From Rubeoparvulum massiliense (GTDB lineage Bacteria > Bacillota > Bacilli > Rubeoparvulales > Rubeoparvulaceae): a stretch of DNA of 64,000 nucleotides. Below, in pieces: positions 8,331 through 16,302 of the stretch. Position numbers and translations under genes: made by a program. Location: the NCBI RefSeq assembly GCF_001049895.1, contig NZ_CVPE01000005.1, forward strand, positions 186,001 to 250,000. The letters run 5' to 3'. Position 1 is the first letter of the stretch. The number at the start of each line of letters is the position of its first letter. A model generated the notes under the pieces. The model was not told the DNA's origin, did no database searches, and was given only the letters and a program-made list of their open reading frames with translations.

Positions 8331-9380
8331 TTAATCAGAAATCATTGTCCACCTTAGAGGGGTTCCACATTCAATCGATTTTGAAGCTCGTTTTCCGATG
8401 ATCTCTTCGTAAAATTTTGGTGTCAAACCTTCACCTGGTCTGATCACTCGGATATTCTCTTTTGTAAATATTTCACCTTCTTGTATATCTTGAACGACAA
8501 AGATAGACTTTCGAAAAATCATACTTTTTTCTTCATTTGGTGAAATCTCGTAGCTTACTTTTCCCATTGCACGTTCTGCAGAGCGAATATCTTGAACCAT
8601 TTTTTTAAATTCATGAGGTTCCATCGAGAATGAAGCATCTGGATTTTCGATTTCTCTACTTAGACATAGATGCTTCTCAATCACACTAGCACCCATGGCA
8701 ACTGCAGTTACTGCTGCAATCGAACCCATCGAATGATCCGATAGTCCTACAGGGACATTAAATATTTCTGCCATATTCCTAATTGTACGCAAATTCATAT
8801 CTTCAGGTATTGCTGGATAGGAACTTGAACATTTTAAAAGGCATAGTTGGTCATTGCCTTGAGATCGAACTGCCTTCACTGCTTCTTCGATTTCTCCCAA
8901 TGTTCCCATGCCAGTAGACATAATAATTGGTTTACCTTTTGAAGCTACATATTTTATTAAAGGAGTATCAACTAACTCAAAGGAGGCAATTTTATAGAAT
9001 TCCACACCTAACTCTTCTAAAAAATCTACCGCTGTAAAATCAAAAGGAGTAGAAAAAAAATGAATGCCTACTTTATTGGCTTCCTCCATTAGTTGGCCTT
9101 GCCAATCCCATGGCGTGTATGCTTTACCATATAATTGGTAAAGATTTTTCCCTCGCCATAATCCTTCTTTTATCTGAAAAGGAGGTTTGTTGGAATTGAT
9201 AGTGATGGTATCTGGCGTGTATGTTTGGATCTTAATGCAATTAGCACCACTCTCTTTAGCCACATGAACTAACTCAATCGCTTTCTGGATATCGCCAGCA
9301 TGATTGCCTGACATCTCTGCAATAATGTATGCTGGATAACCTTCTCCAATATGCCTATCGATTATCGTTATATCTTTCAT
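8331..9380 (-). CDS. pseI: Pseudaminic acid synthase PseI
   Basis: PseI condenses the trideoxy-altrose with phosphoenolpyruvate to form pseudaminic acid. The protein is 349 residues: a NeuB-type TIM barrel (AYIIAEMSGNHAGDIQKAIE, CIKIQTYTPDTITI, FYKIASFELVDTPLIKYVAS, MSTGMGTLGEIEEAV, VGLSDHSMGSIAAVTAVAMG, EKHLCLSREIENPDASFSM) and a C-terminal SAF/antifreeze-like domain (RKSIFVVQDIQEGEIFTKEN). The ATG at 9380 is the start because the upstream in-frame ATG overlaps the AAGGAGG site. Third gene of the operon. Confidence 0.95.
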   Translation of the reverse strand: MKDITIIDRHIGEGYPAYIIAEMSGNHAGDIQKAIELVHVAKESGANCIKIQTYTPDTITINSNKPPFQIKEGLWRGKNLYQLYGKAYTPWDWQGQLMEEANKVGIHFFSTPFDFTAVDFLEELGVEFYKIASFELVDTPLIKYVASKGKPIIMSTGMGTLGEIEEAVKAVRSQGNDQLCLLKCSSSYPAIPEDMNLRTIRNMAEIFNVPVGLSDHSMGSIAAVTAVAMGASVIEKHLCLSREIENPDASFSMEPHEFKKMVQDIRSAERAMGKVSYEISPNEEKSMIFRKSIFVVQDIQEGEIFTKENIRVIRPGEGLTPKFYEEIIGKRASKSIECGTPLRWTMISD

Positions 9381-9406
9381 GTTATACCTCCTTATCACTT
9401 TATCTG

Positions 9407-10144
9407 CTACTTAACCTTCTTCTGTTCAATATGTGCATTGATTTTTATCAATTCGGGATGTTCACTGAATACTTTTAAAATATCATTATAATAAAAATCA
9501 TGTTTCCCGTTATATAGATAAAGATATACCGCTTGAATTAAGCGAAAATCTTCTTCCGTATCCAGTGTCCAACGATATTGAGAGTTGTTCTTTTCATCTT
9601 GGTAGTAATAGATTTTGTCACTCTTCTCATAAATATAGGGAGTTACATGTTCTCTATGATAAGGGGCATGTCCATTAAGATATGCTTCTTTCAAAGCTTG
9701 ATAAGAGAAGACTTCTGTATCCAATCCTCGTGGATAAGTTCGTTTTGATAAGTCTATACCTGCATTGGTGACCATTTCGTAATCATGGCTCTTATAAAAC
9801 TGAACTAACTGATCAATTATCAATGGATCTATTAATGGGCAGTCAGAAGTAATTCGTACAATCACATCCGCATGATACTTCGTTGCAGCTTCATAATATC
9901 GAGACAGAACATTCTCTTCGCTACCTCGGTAGATTTCTACTCCGTATTCTATTGCTGCTTTGGCAATGACATCATCTTGTGTAAAGGTTGTAGTCGCAAT
10001 CACAATCTGATCGAACCCATATGCTTGCTTCACACGTTCAATTACATGATGGAGAATTGTCTTACCATCGATTTTCATCATAACTTTTCCTGGTAAACGA
10101 GTGGAACCCATTCGCGCTTGAATAATTGCTATTACTTTTCCCAT
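9407..10144 (-). CDS. pseF: CMP-pseudaminic acid cytidylyltransferase-like protein (SpsF type)
   Basis: A 245-residue nucleotidyltransferase of the CTP_transf_3 family: start VIAIIQARMGSTRLPGKVMM, IVIATTTFTQDDVIA, RGSEENVLSRYYEAA, VIVRITSDCPLIDPLIID and a C-terminal RWTLDTEEDF. In context it should activate pseudaminic acid to CMP-Pse for the glycosyltransferase. The sequence resembles Bacillus SpsF (spore coat sugar) more than Campylobacter PseF, so the gene symbol rests on cluster position. Lies between pseB and pseI with short gaps. Confidence 0.85.
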   Translation of the reverse strand: MGKVIAIIQARMGSTRLPGKVMMKIDGKTILHHVIERVKQAYGFDQIVIATTTFTQDDVIAKAAIEYGVEIYRGSEENVLSRYYEAATKYHADVIVRITSDCPLIDPLIIDQLVQFYKSHDYEMVTNAGIDLSKRTYPRGLDTEVFSYQALKEAYLNGHAPYHREHVTPYIYEKSDKIYYYQDEKNNSQYRWTLDTEEDFRLIQAVYLYLYNGKHDFYYNDILKVFSEHPELIKINAHIEQKKVK

Positions 10145-10167
10145 GATGACACCCTTCTTGTCTTTAT

Positions 10168-11202
10168 TTAAACTCCAATAGTATTGTCAGCATGCACATC
10201 ATCCATAGCTATAACTCGCTCATGTAATTGTTCTACCGATAGCCAGTCTGTGTTTGTTCCTGAATTATACTCAAACCCTTCTTCGATCAATTGACCACCT
10301 GGTGTAAGGTATTTTCGTACATTCCACCAATCAAAGTGAGGGTAGATAATATAATGTTTGTCGTACTCATAAGTATTGCGAGAATCATCCCTGGGAACCA
10401 TGACCTCATGGAGCTTTTCCCCTTCACGAATTCCTACCTCTTTTAATATTGAATCGGGAGCCATAGCACGGGCTAAGTCAACAATTCTAAAAGATGGGAT
10501 TTTTGAGATATATGTTTCTCCACCCTTTGACTCTTCCAAAGCCTTGAATACTAACTCTACTCCTTCTTCTAATGTGATCCAAAAACGTGTCATTCGGTAA
10601 TCTGTGATTGGCAATTCTTTTGATCCTTGGTCAATTAAACTTTGAAAGAAGGGAATTACAGAGCCTCTACTTCCCGCAACATTTCCATAACGAACTACTG
10701 AGAAAATAGTCCCTGCTTGTCCAGAGTACGCATTGGCAGATATAAATAATTTATCTGAAACTAGTTTTGTTCCACCATATAGGTTAATCGGATTCACTGC
10801 TTTATCAGTTGATAGGGCTACAACCTTCTTCACACCACGATCTAACGAAGCATCAATCACATTTTGAGCACCATGAATATTAGTCTTGATCGCTTCAAAT
10901 GGATTGTACTCACAAGCTGGAACTTGTTTCATCGCAGCAGCATGGATTACATAGTCTACATCCTTAAAGGCACGATATAGACGCTCTTTATCTCGCACAT
11001 CCCCTATAAAAAAGCGAAGCTTCTTGAACTGATCAGAAGATAATTTTTGTGCAAACATGTTTTTCACAAGAAATTGTTTATACTCATCGCGGGAGTAAAT
11101 GATAACTCTGCGAGGATTATATCGTTCAAAGATCATTTCAGTGAATTTTTTTCCAAAGGATCCTGTGCCACCAGTGATAAGGATTGATGCATTATTTAGC
11201 AA
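10168..11202 (-). CDS. pseB: UDP-GlcNAc 4,6-dehydratase (5-inverting) PseB
   Basis: PseB catalyses step 1 of pseudaminic acid synthesis, converting UDP-GlcNAc to the 4-keto-6-deoxy-L-arabino sugar. The 344-residue SDR protein shows ILITGGTGSFGKKFTEMIFE (NADP-binding), FIGDVRDKERLYRAF, HAAAMKQVPACEYNPFEA, ALSTDKAVNPINLYGGTKLV with the Y-xxx-K pair, and VRYGNVAGSRGSVIPFF. Start is a TTG at 11202 with GGTAGGTG seven bases upstream. First gene of the pse operon; the 112 bases between it and the Maf gene may hold its promoter or be read through from it. Confidence 0.95.
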   Translation of the reverse strand: MLNNASILITGGTGSFGKKFTEMIFERYNPRRVIIYSRDEYKQFLVKNMFAQKLSSDQFKKLRFFIGDVRDKERLYRAFKDVDYVIHAAAMKQVPACEYNPFEAIKTNIHGAQNVIDASLDRGVKKVVALSTDKAVNPINLYGGTKLVSDKLFISANAYSGQAGTIFSVVRYGNVAGSRGSVIPFFQSLIDQGSKELPITDYRMTRFWITLEEGVELVFKALEESKGGETYISKIPSFRIVDLARAMAPDSILKEVGIREGEKLHEVMVPRDDSRNTYEYDKHYIIYPHFDWWNVRKYLTPGGQLIEEGFEYNSGTNTDWLSVEQLHERVIAMDDVHADNTIGV

Positions 11203-11314
11203 GTTCTTACACCTACCTCACATCATAACTATTAGTGTTGGAAGAAATAATACAGCATATTATTATACACATTTATTGATCTACAACCTACTATTACATT
11301 TCTTTGTGAAAAGT

Positions 11315-13150
11315 TTATTTTATTTTTATAGAATTATAATCCCCCTCGATTAGTCTAAAAGCCAAATTAACAAATTCTCTAGTCTTTGCAAGAGTATTAA
11401 CAATAATTATTTCTTTTGCTTCATTCTGCTTATCCAGATTGGAGCCTTTATAACTGAAACGCGTCTTAATACTTAACAGATCTGCTTGTAAGGCGTGAAC
11501 AATCACATCCCTATACGCAGCTATTTCTTCTAGTCTATTTTCAATGGATTCTAAGTACCTTATTTCATTTTCAATCCTATTAGTACTTACCTTTTTTTGT
11601 TTTAATTTTGTTAATCTTTTTATAGATAGTATCATTTCATCCTGTAGCTTAATTACTTCTAATAATTCAACCTTCATGATATCTAACCCTTGACTTAATT
11701 TCTCATAGTACTCATGCTTAATATCTTTAGTATCCATACACAAAGTAATTTCATCTTCAAATTGAATGTTGGATTCATTCTTCAACCTTACATCAAGCAC
11801 TTCTTGTGCTGTTAAATTAGCAACTCCCTCAATTCCCAGCCCACCTTCTGTTGCATTCAAAAATTCTACATTTGGATATCTCTTCACTGTGGCTTCGATG
11901 GTATATTTCATCTGGAGATAAGGATCTATTGCATAAACCTTTTCTCCATAGATATTATTCATTAATGTATATTCATGTTTTTTAGCCCATTCCTTATCCT
12001 CGAGTTCTGAACTTACACCTTTTGCATGTAACCCTTCCTCTGTATAAGATAAGTCTTGGCCCATAAGGATGATTCTCTTGCAGCCGATATCACATAAGAA
12101 GTTTAAAGTCGCATTAGCTACAGATGCACCAGAGAGAAATTCTTTATATGGAATTTTTGCTTTTTGATAAATGTACTTTCCTAGGTACTCAGATTCTAAT
12201 ATGAACCGAATTTTGGCGCCTTCATATTCTGGCAATATTTCATAATATAATGGGTTAGCAAATATCAATGGAGACACTACTGTATTGATATCTTCAAAAA
12301 CTCTATATTCCGCAGGATTTGCATCAATTGCTACTCTAAAATGGGGAACAATTCCATGACTATCTAATACTTTTATTGCGGAGCCTACTGCGAAGATAAT
12401 TGCTTTTTCTTTTATTTTCTCTAGAAGATGGATGTTTTTATTTAATGATGGACCTGCTGAGACAAGGACAACAGTCTTATCTCTAAAAATATCTATGATA
12501 CTCTCGATAGGTAGTGTATTCTGTGTCTTTAGATTTTTTATTGAGTTTAATAGCCATAATTGCCACTGACCTGCAAATGTACGAATATCTCCCGTCTTTA
12601 CCTTTAGTAGTTTAGTAAGGTGGGATGTCAGATTATTGTAGTAAGAATTAAACAAACTACAATAGGATACATGAAAAACAATCGAAACCTTTTTTGAATC
12701 CAACATATAAAAGTACAGCGCATCTGCCACAAAGTTCTCTTTTTTATTGACAATAAAAGTGAGGCTAACATCTTTCTTGAGCAATTTACTTATATCATGT
12801 CTTTCTAAATATCTTTTGAACAATTGCTGTGATGGCTCTACAATGATAACCTCGTGTAGTTTATTATATTTTTTTAATATGTATTCAAGGAGATGACCAT
12901 TTCCTATGCCAAATAGAATAATGGTATCGATATCATTATCTGTTTGATTCAACATCATTTTTATTTCATGTTCCATATCATAAATACTATGTAAAAAACA
13001 CTTTGCTTCCTTAGTTTCAATGACACAATTATCCTGGTCTGGCATTTCTTTGAGATAAATATGATATAAAGGAGTCTCTTTAGATAAGGTATCATATAGC
13101 TGTGGAGCCTTATCTTTAAAAAATGACATGTTTTTTTCATAGATGGTCAT
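11315..13150 (-). CDS. Motility-associated glycosyltransferase, Maf family
   Basis: Maf proteins transfer CMP-activated nonulosonic acids to Ser/Thr of flagellin before export. The 611-residue protein carries an N-terminal Rossmann-like part (IILFGIGNGHLLEYILKKYN, about 77-96; VIIVEPSQQLFKRYLE), and the MAF_flag10/DUF115 core with VVLVSAGPSLNKNIHLLEKI (about 227-246), VAIDANPAEYRVFEDI, IILMGQDLSYTEEGLHAKGV and a coiled-coil C-terminal tail rich in Lys. It lies between flagellin and pseB, so flagellin-pseudaminylation is the most likely job. Codon use here is A/T-richer than neighbouring housekeeping genes, common for glycosylation islands. Confidence 0.9.
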   Translation of the reverse strand: MTIYEKNMSFFKDKAPQLYDTLSKETPLYHIYLKEMPDQDNCVIETKEAKCFLHSIYDMEHEIKMMLNQTDNDIDTIILFGIGNGHLLEYILKKYNKLHEVIIVEPSQQLFKRYLERHDISKLLKKDVSLTFIVNKKENFVADALYFYMLDSKKVSIVFHVSYCSLFNSYYNNLTSHLTKLLKVKTGDIRTFAGQWQLWLLNSIKNLKTQNTLPIESIIDIFRDKTVVLVSAGPSLNKNIHLLEKIKEKAIIFAVGSAIKVLDSHGIVPHFRVAIDANPAEYRVFEDINTVVSPLIFANPLYYEILPEYEGAKIRFILESEYLGKYIYQKAKIPYKEFLSGASVANATLNFLCDIGCKRIILMGQDLSYTEEGLHAKGVSSELEDKEWAKKHEYTLMNNIYGEKVYAIDPYLQMKYTIEATVKRYPNVEFLNATEGGLGIEGVANLTAQEVLDVRLKNESNIQFEDEITLCMDTKDIKHEYYEKLSQGLDIMKVELLEVIKLQDEMILSIKRLTKLKQKKVSTNRIENEIRYLESIENRLEEIAAYRDVIVHALQADLLSIKTRFSYKGSNLDKQNEAKEIIIVNTLAKTREFVNLAFRLIEGDYNSIKIK

Positions 13151-13162
13151 GTTGATTCCCCT

Positions 13163-13429
13163 TTAGAAGAGATTTTCTGATCTTAGTAATGGTTTCAGTT
13201 CATATTCTAAGATATCTGCAATAACAAGGTAGTCCTTATTCTCTAGACCCATTGCAAGATAATAAGAGATTTGATTCCATGTCTGTTTATTCTCTTCATT
13301 GGAAAATACAATATTTTTCTCAATATTTTCAACAATATCAATAGTATGTTTGATGACCTCTCCAAAGTTGCATTCAAAGACTAGCTTTTCAGTGTTTATG
13401 ATTTTATTTGATAATAAGCTTGTGGTCAT
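13163..13429 (-). CDS. Small unknown protein between flagellin and Maf
   Basis: An 88-residue soluble, acidic, helical protein (MTTSLLSNKIINTEKLVFEC ... VIADILEYELKPLLRSENLF). I do not recognise a named family. I place the start at ATG 13429 with GAGGTG nine bases upstream; a GTG at 13441 lies too close to that site. It ends 12 bases before the Maf start, so the two are almost certainly co-translated, suggesting an accessory role in flagellin glycosylation or flagellin handling. Confidence 0.75.
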   Translation of the reverse strand: MTTSLLSNKIINTEKLVFECNFGEVIKHTIDIVENIEKNIVFSNEENKQTWNQISYYLAMGLENKDYLVIADILEYELKPLLRSENLF

Positions 13430-13465
13430 CCTCTTTTGCACCTCTTCTCGAACTTATTATAATTT

Positions 13466-13499
13466 AAAAAGAGCCAGAGGAAAATTCCCCTGACCCTCT
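13466..13499 (-). terminator. Terminator after flagellin
   Basis: On the minus strand, AGAGGGTCAGGGGAA and TTCCTCTGGCTCT form an imperfect hairpin followed at once by TTTTT. It lies 30 bases after the flagellin stop and before the small gene, separating the abundant flagellin message from downstream genes. Confidence 0.7.
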
Positions 13500-13529
13500 G
13501 TAAATATTACCTTAATGAAACTATACTAC

Positions 13530-14723
13530 TTATCTTAATAATTGGAGTACGCCTTGTGGAGCTTGGTTAGCTTGAGCTAACATCGCTGTTGCTGCTTGTT
13601 GCAGAATATTTTGCTTCGTGAATTCCATCATTTCTTTCGCCATATCCACGTCACGAATACGAGATTCAGAGGCTTGAAGGTTTTCAGCAGATGTATCAAG
13701 ATTTTTGATTGTATGCTCTAAGCGATTTTGCATAGCACCAAGTTTGGATCTTTCTGCTGAAACAGATTCGATTGCACCATTGATGGTAGTAATAGCTTTT
13801 GATGCATTTGCTTGAGTATAAACATTGATACCTACTTCCTTAGTTGTATCTTCTGTTGTTATATCAACCGTCGTACTAAGGTCGGTAGGTTCAGTTGTAA
13901 TTGCTGTAGTACCTAAAGTAGCTGTTGCTTCAACCTTAATTCCAGCTTCTCCTGCGATCTTGTCCAGTGCAGCTTTGATAGCTGCTTCTGTACCTGTAAC
14001 AGCGCCTGCTGCACCAGTCGTACCTGCTGCTTGTGCTAAGGTTATTGTGATCTTTCCACTAGCTTTATCATAAGAAGCAGTAGTTTCTGCTATAGCAGCT
14101 GCTCCAGAACCTGCATATGCTGCAATGTCAATATTCAATGCATCTCCTGTTAAACTTGTAACACTGATATTCGTAGCACCTGTACTTTCGAGTGCTGTTG
14201 CTGTATATGCTTTTCCTTTAACTCCTAGTGCATCTGCATCCATCTTACCAATGGATAAGTCAACATCTTGTCCTTCATTTGCACCAATATGGAATTTTGC
14301 TGAGAAATCGCCACCTAAAAGGTTTTGAGTATTAAATTCTGTTGTATCTGCAATTCTTGTTAGCTCTTGGGACAATTGGTCTATTTCTTTTTGAATTTCG
14401 CCACGGTCAACTGCAACGTTTGTATCGTTTGCAGATTGAACAGCTAATTCACGCATTCTTTGTAGAATGGCTTGTGATTCTTGAAGAGCACCTTCAGCTG
14501 TTTGAATCAAGGAAATACCATCTTGAGCATTTCTAGATGCTTGGTTAAGTCCTCGTACTTGAGCTCGCATTTTTTCAGAGATTGCAAGACCTGCTGCGTC
14601 ATCTCCAGCACGATTAATCCGAAAACCGGAAGAGAGTTTTTCTAAGGACTTTGCAGTCATGGTATTGTTAATACCTAACTGACGATGAGTATTCATTGCC
14701 ATTAAGTTGTTATTAATCCGCAT
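13530..14723 (-). CDS. hag: Flagellin
   Basis: The filament subunit, 397 residues. The conserved N-terminal D0/D1 (MRINNNLMAMNTHRQLGIN, AGDDAAGLAISEKMRAQVRG, SLIQTAEGALQESQAILQRM) and C-terminal D1/D0 (RSKLGAMQNRLEHTIKNLD, EMMEFTKQNILQQAATAMLA, ending QGVLQLLR) flank a variable Ala/Thr/Gly-rich region (about residues 165-300) that is the probable glycosylation target. ATG 14723 is chosen over the longer frame because AAGGAGGAA lies nine bases upstream. The gene is monocistronic: own sigma-D-like promoter, structured leader and terminator. In B. subtilis hag directly follows csrA; here they are 25 kb apart. Confidence 0.97.
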   Translation of the reverse strand: MRINNNLMAMNTHRQLGINNTMTAKSLEKLSSGFRINRAGDDAAGLAISEKMRAQVRGLNQASRNAQDGISLIQTAEGALQESQAILQRMRELAVQSANDTNVAVDRGEIQKEIDQLSQELTRIADTTEFNTQNLLGGDFSAKFHIGANEGQDVDLSIGKMDADALGVKGKAYTATALESTGATNISVTSLTGDALNIDIAAYAGSGAAAIAETTASYDKASGKITITLAQAAGTTGAAGAVTGTEAAIKAALDKIAGEAGIKVEATATLGTTAITTEPTDLSTTVDITTEDTTKEVGINVYTQANASKAITTINGAIESVSAERSKLGAMQNRLEHTIKNLDTSAENLQASESRIRDVDMAKEMMEFTKQNILQQAATAMLAQANQAPQGVLQLLR

Positions 14724-14730
14724 CTTAAAA

Positions 14731-14767
14731 TTCCTCCTTGAATTATGTTCTTTGCACATCCATGTGC
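14731..14767 (-). promoter_or_regulatory. Candidate CsrA-binding sites in the flagellin leader
   Basis: In the RNA, GCACA-UGGA-UGUGC (14767-14754) forms a 5-bp hairpin that shows GGA in its loop, the classic CsrA target. A second GGA-containing site is the ribosome site itself, AAGGAGGAA (14739-14731), about 22 bases further on. This is the same two-site layout described for the B. subtilis hag leader (BS1 in a hairpin, BS2 over the Shine-Dalgarno). CsrA and its antagonist FliW are encoded at 40.5-41.1 kb. Confidence 0.7.
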
Positions 14768-14774
14768 TTTTTTG

Positions 14775-14812
14775 GAACTAGAACACTTGTCGCGCGCCAA
14801 GTATTCTAGTTC
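14775..14812 (-). promoter_or_regulatory. Long stem-loop at the 5' end of the flagellin leader
   Basis: Arms GAACTAGAATACTTG and CAAGTGTTCTAGTTC (RNA strand) pair over 15 positions with one G-U pair around an 8-base GC-rich loop. The predicted message begins only a few bases upstream, so the stem would cap the transcript and may give message stability. It is too far from a gene end and lacks a T-run, so it is not a terminator. Confidence 0.7.
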
Positions 14813-14823
14813 ATACACTATTC

Positions 14824-14848
14824 TTATCGGATGAAGGTTCTGCTTTTA
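14824..14848 (-). promoter_or_regulatory. hag: Candidate sigma-D promoter of flagellin
   Basis: Minus strand: TAAA (14848-14845), 14 bases, CCGATAA (14830-14824). This matches the sigma-D/sigma-28 core (TAAA ... GCCGATAA/T), with a spacer slightly shorter than usual. The start point would be near 14817, giving a leader of roughly 94 bases. Confidence 0.65.
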
Positions 14849-14932
14849 TTAGCTTTCCTCTTCTTTTCTTTTTAAATTCTTGCTAATCTTTATGAATTCA
14901 TGATTTACAAGTATTATAATCATAATGATTTG

Positions 14933-14995
14933 TATACCTATCCCTATACTTATACCTAAAAAAGCATTCTATAGATTTGTATAGGCATCGGTATA
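14933..14995 (+). promoter_or_regulatory. Inverted repeat over the promoter region of the BTAD regulator
   Basis: TATACCTATCCCTATA (14933-14948) and TATAGGCATCGGTATA (14980-14995) are complementary at 14 of 16 positions. The right arm contains a TATAAT (14992-14997) that could be the -10 box of the plus-strand response regulator; the matching -35 is poor, as in promoters that need an activator. Likely an operator, possibly autoregulatory. The rest of 14849-15138 shows nothing else I can support. Confidence 0.45.
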
Positions 14996-15138
14996 ATTGG
15001 TAAAGAGTTGTTTCGAGTAATGGAATTTTTTATTGAAAATAATAACTTCTAGGAATGGCTACTTAGCAATGAAAATATGAGTTCTGGAAGCAGATTTACT
15101 GCTAAATAGCACGCATTGCTTCAGAAAGGAGGTCCCTT

Positions 15139-16302
15139 ATGCTACGCGCGATTATTGTAGATGATGAACCCTTAGCAATTCAGCTTCTAGTAAAAAGATT
15201 GAATGAAGTCGGCGGTGTTGAAGTTGTCAAGACATTTAATACAGCTGAGTCCATGCTTGATGAAATGAAGAAGCTGGATTTTCAGGTGGCATTTTTGGAT
15301 ATAGAAATGGTCGGGATTAGCGGACTGGACTTGGCAGAGTTAATCCAAGTATGGAATCGTGACATCCATATTGTGTTTGTTACAGCGTATCGCGACTATG
15401 CCGTGCAAGCATTTGAATTAGCTTCCATTGATTATCTATTAAAGCCAGTCTTAAATAACCGTTTAGAAAAAACAGTGGCTCGACTCCAAGAACATCAAGC
15501 CCAATTATCTAATCTATCTAATCTATCTAACCATGATCCGAATCTATCAACAGACAGGCTTGTCCATGGTACTTCCTCTTTCCCTGCTTTAAGGGTGATT
15601 TGCTTCGGCGAATTCATGGTTTATCACCAGGAAGTGCCTGTCAAATGGAAGACAGCTAAGGTAAAGGAGCTATTTGCCTTCTTCATTACGCATTACAACA
15701 CCTACATGAATCGGGATACCATCATTGAGTGTCTTTGGCCTGAGTATGACTACAAAAAGGCGAAAATTCTACTCCATACATGTATCTCCCATTTACGAAA
15801 AACCTTGGACAGTCTCGGCTATCAGCAAGCCCTTATATTTTTCAATCAAAGCTATATTCTGCAATTAGACCATTTTTACTGTGATGCTTTCGAGCTAGAG
15901 CAAGCATTGGATGAGGATCCTATGGTGACGGAAGAGAACATCACACGATTGGAAACAATCATTCAGAATTATACTGGTGTTTATATGGAGACCAATGCTT
16001 ATCCCTGGGCCGTAGCAAGAGCAGAGGAGCTGATACACAAGTATGATCAACTCCTGCAAAAAATGAATCATTATTATACCCAGTCCAATGAGCTAGACAA
16101 GCGTGAACAGTGTCTCCATTTGCTTTATCAATGTAATCCTTATTCGGATCAGGTGGTTCAACAATTAATGCTTCACTATCGAGAGACTGGAAATCGGGGA
16201 GAAGCGATACGCATCTATCAGCAATTCGCTACGCTTTTAGATGAAGAACTAGGGATTGCCCCCGATCACACTACACAGGCGCTTTATCATACCATTACTT
16301 AG
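15139..16302 (+). CDS. Response regulator with REC and SARP/BTAD-type output domains
   Basis: A 387-residue cytoplasmic regulator. REC domain about residues 1-120: IIVDDEPLAIQLLVKRL, phosphoacceptor Asp in VAFLDIEMVGISGLDLA, Thr in FVTAYRDYAVQAF and Lys in DYLLKPV. A linker with LSN triplet repeats follows, then an OmpR-like winged helix (about 150-235, VKWKTAKVKELFAFFITHY, DYKKAKILLHTCISHLRK) and a BTAD/TPR region to the end. Start has AAAGGAGG at good spacing. It converges with the sensor kinase gene and their 3' ends overlap by 8 bases, marking them as partners. Confidence 0.92.
   Translation: MLRAIIVDDEPLAIQLLVKRLNEVGGVEVVKTFNTAESMLDEMKKLDFQVAFLDIEMVGISGLDLAELIQVWNRDIHIVFVTAYRDYAVQAFELASIDYLLKPVLNNRLEKTVARLQEHQAQLSNLSNLSNHDPNLSTDRLVHGTSSFPALRVICFGEFMVYHQEVPVKWKTAKVKELFAFFITHYNTYMNRDTIIECLWPEYDYKKAKILLHTCISHLRKTLDSLGYQQALIFFNQSYILQLDHFYCDAFELEQALDEDPMVTEENITRLETIIQNYTGVYMETNAYPWAVARAEELIHKYDQLLQKMNHYYTQSNELDKREQCLHLLYQCNPYSDQVVQQLMLHYRETGNRGEAIRIYQQFATLLDEELGIAPDHTTQALYHTIT

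Noticed and set aside
13825-14073. Open frame antisense to the flagellin variable region
   Set aside because: Caused by the Ala/Thr-rich codon pattern of flagellin; no start signals.
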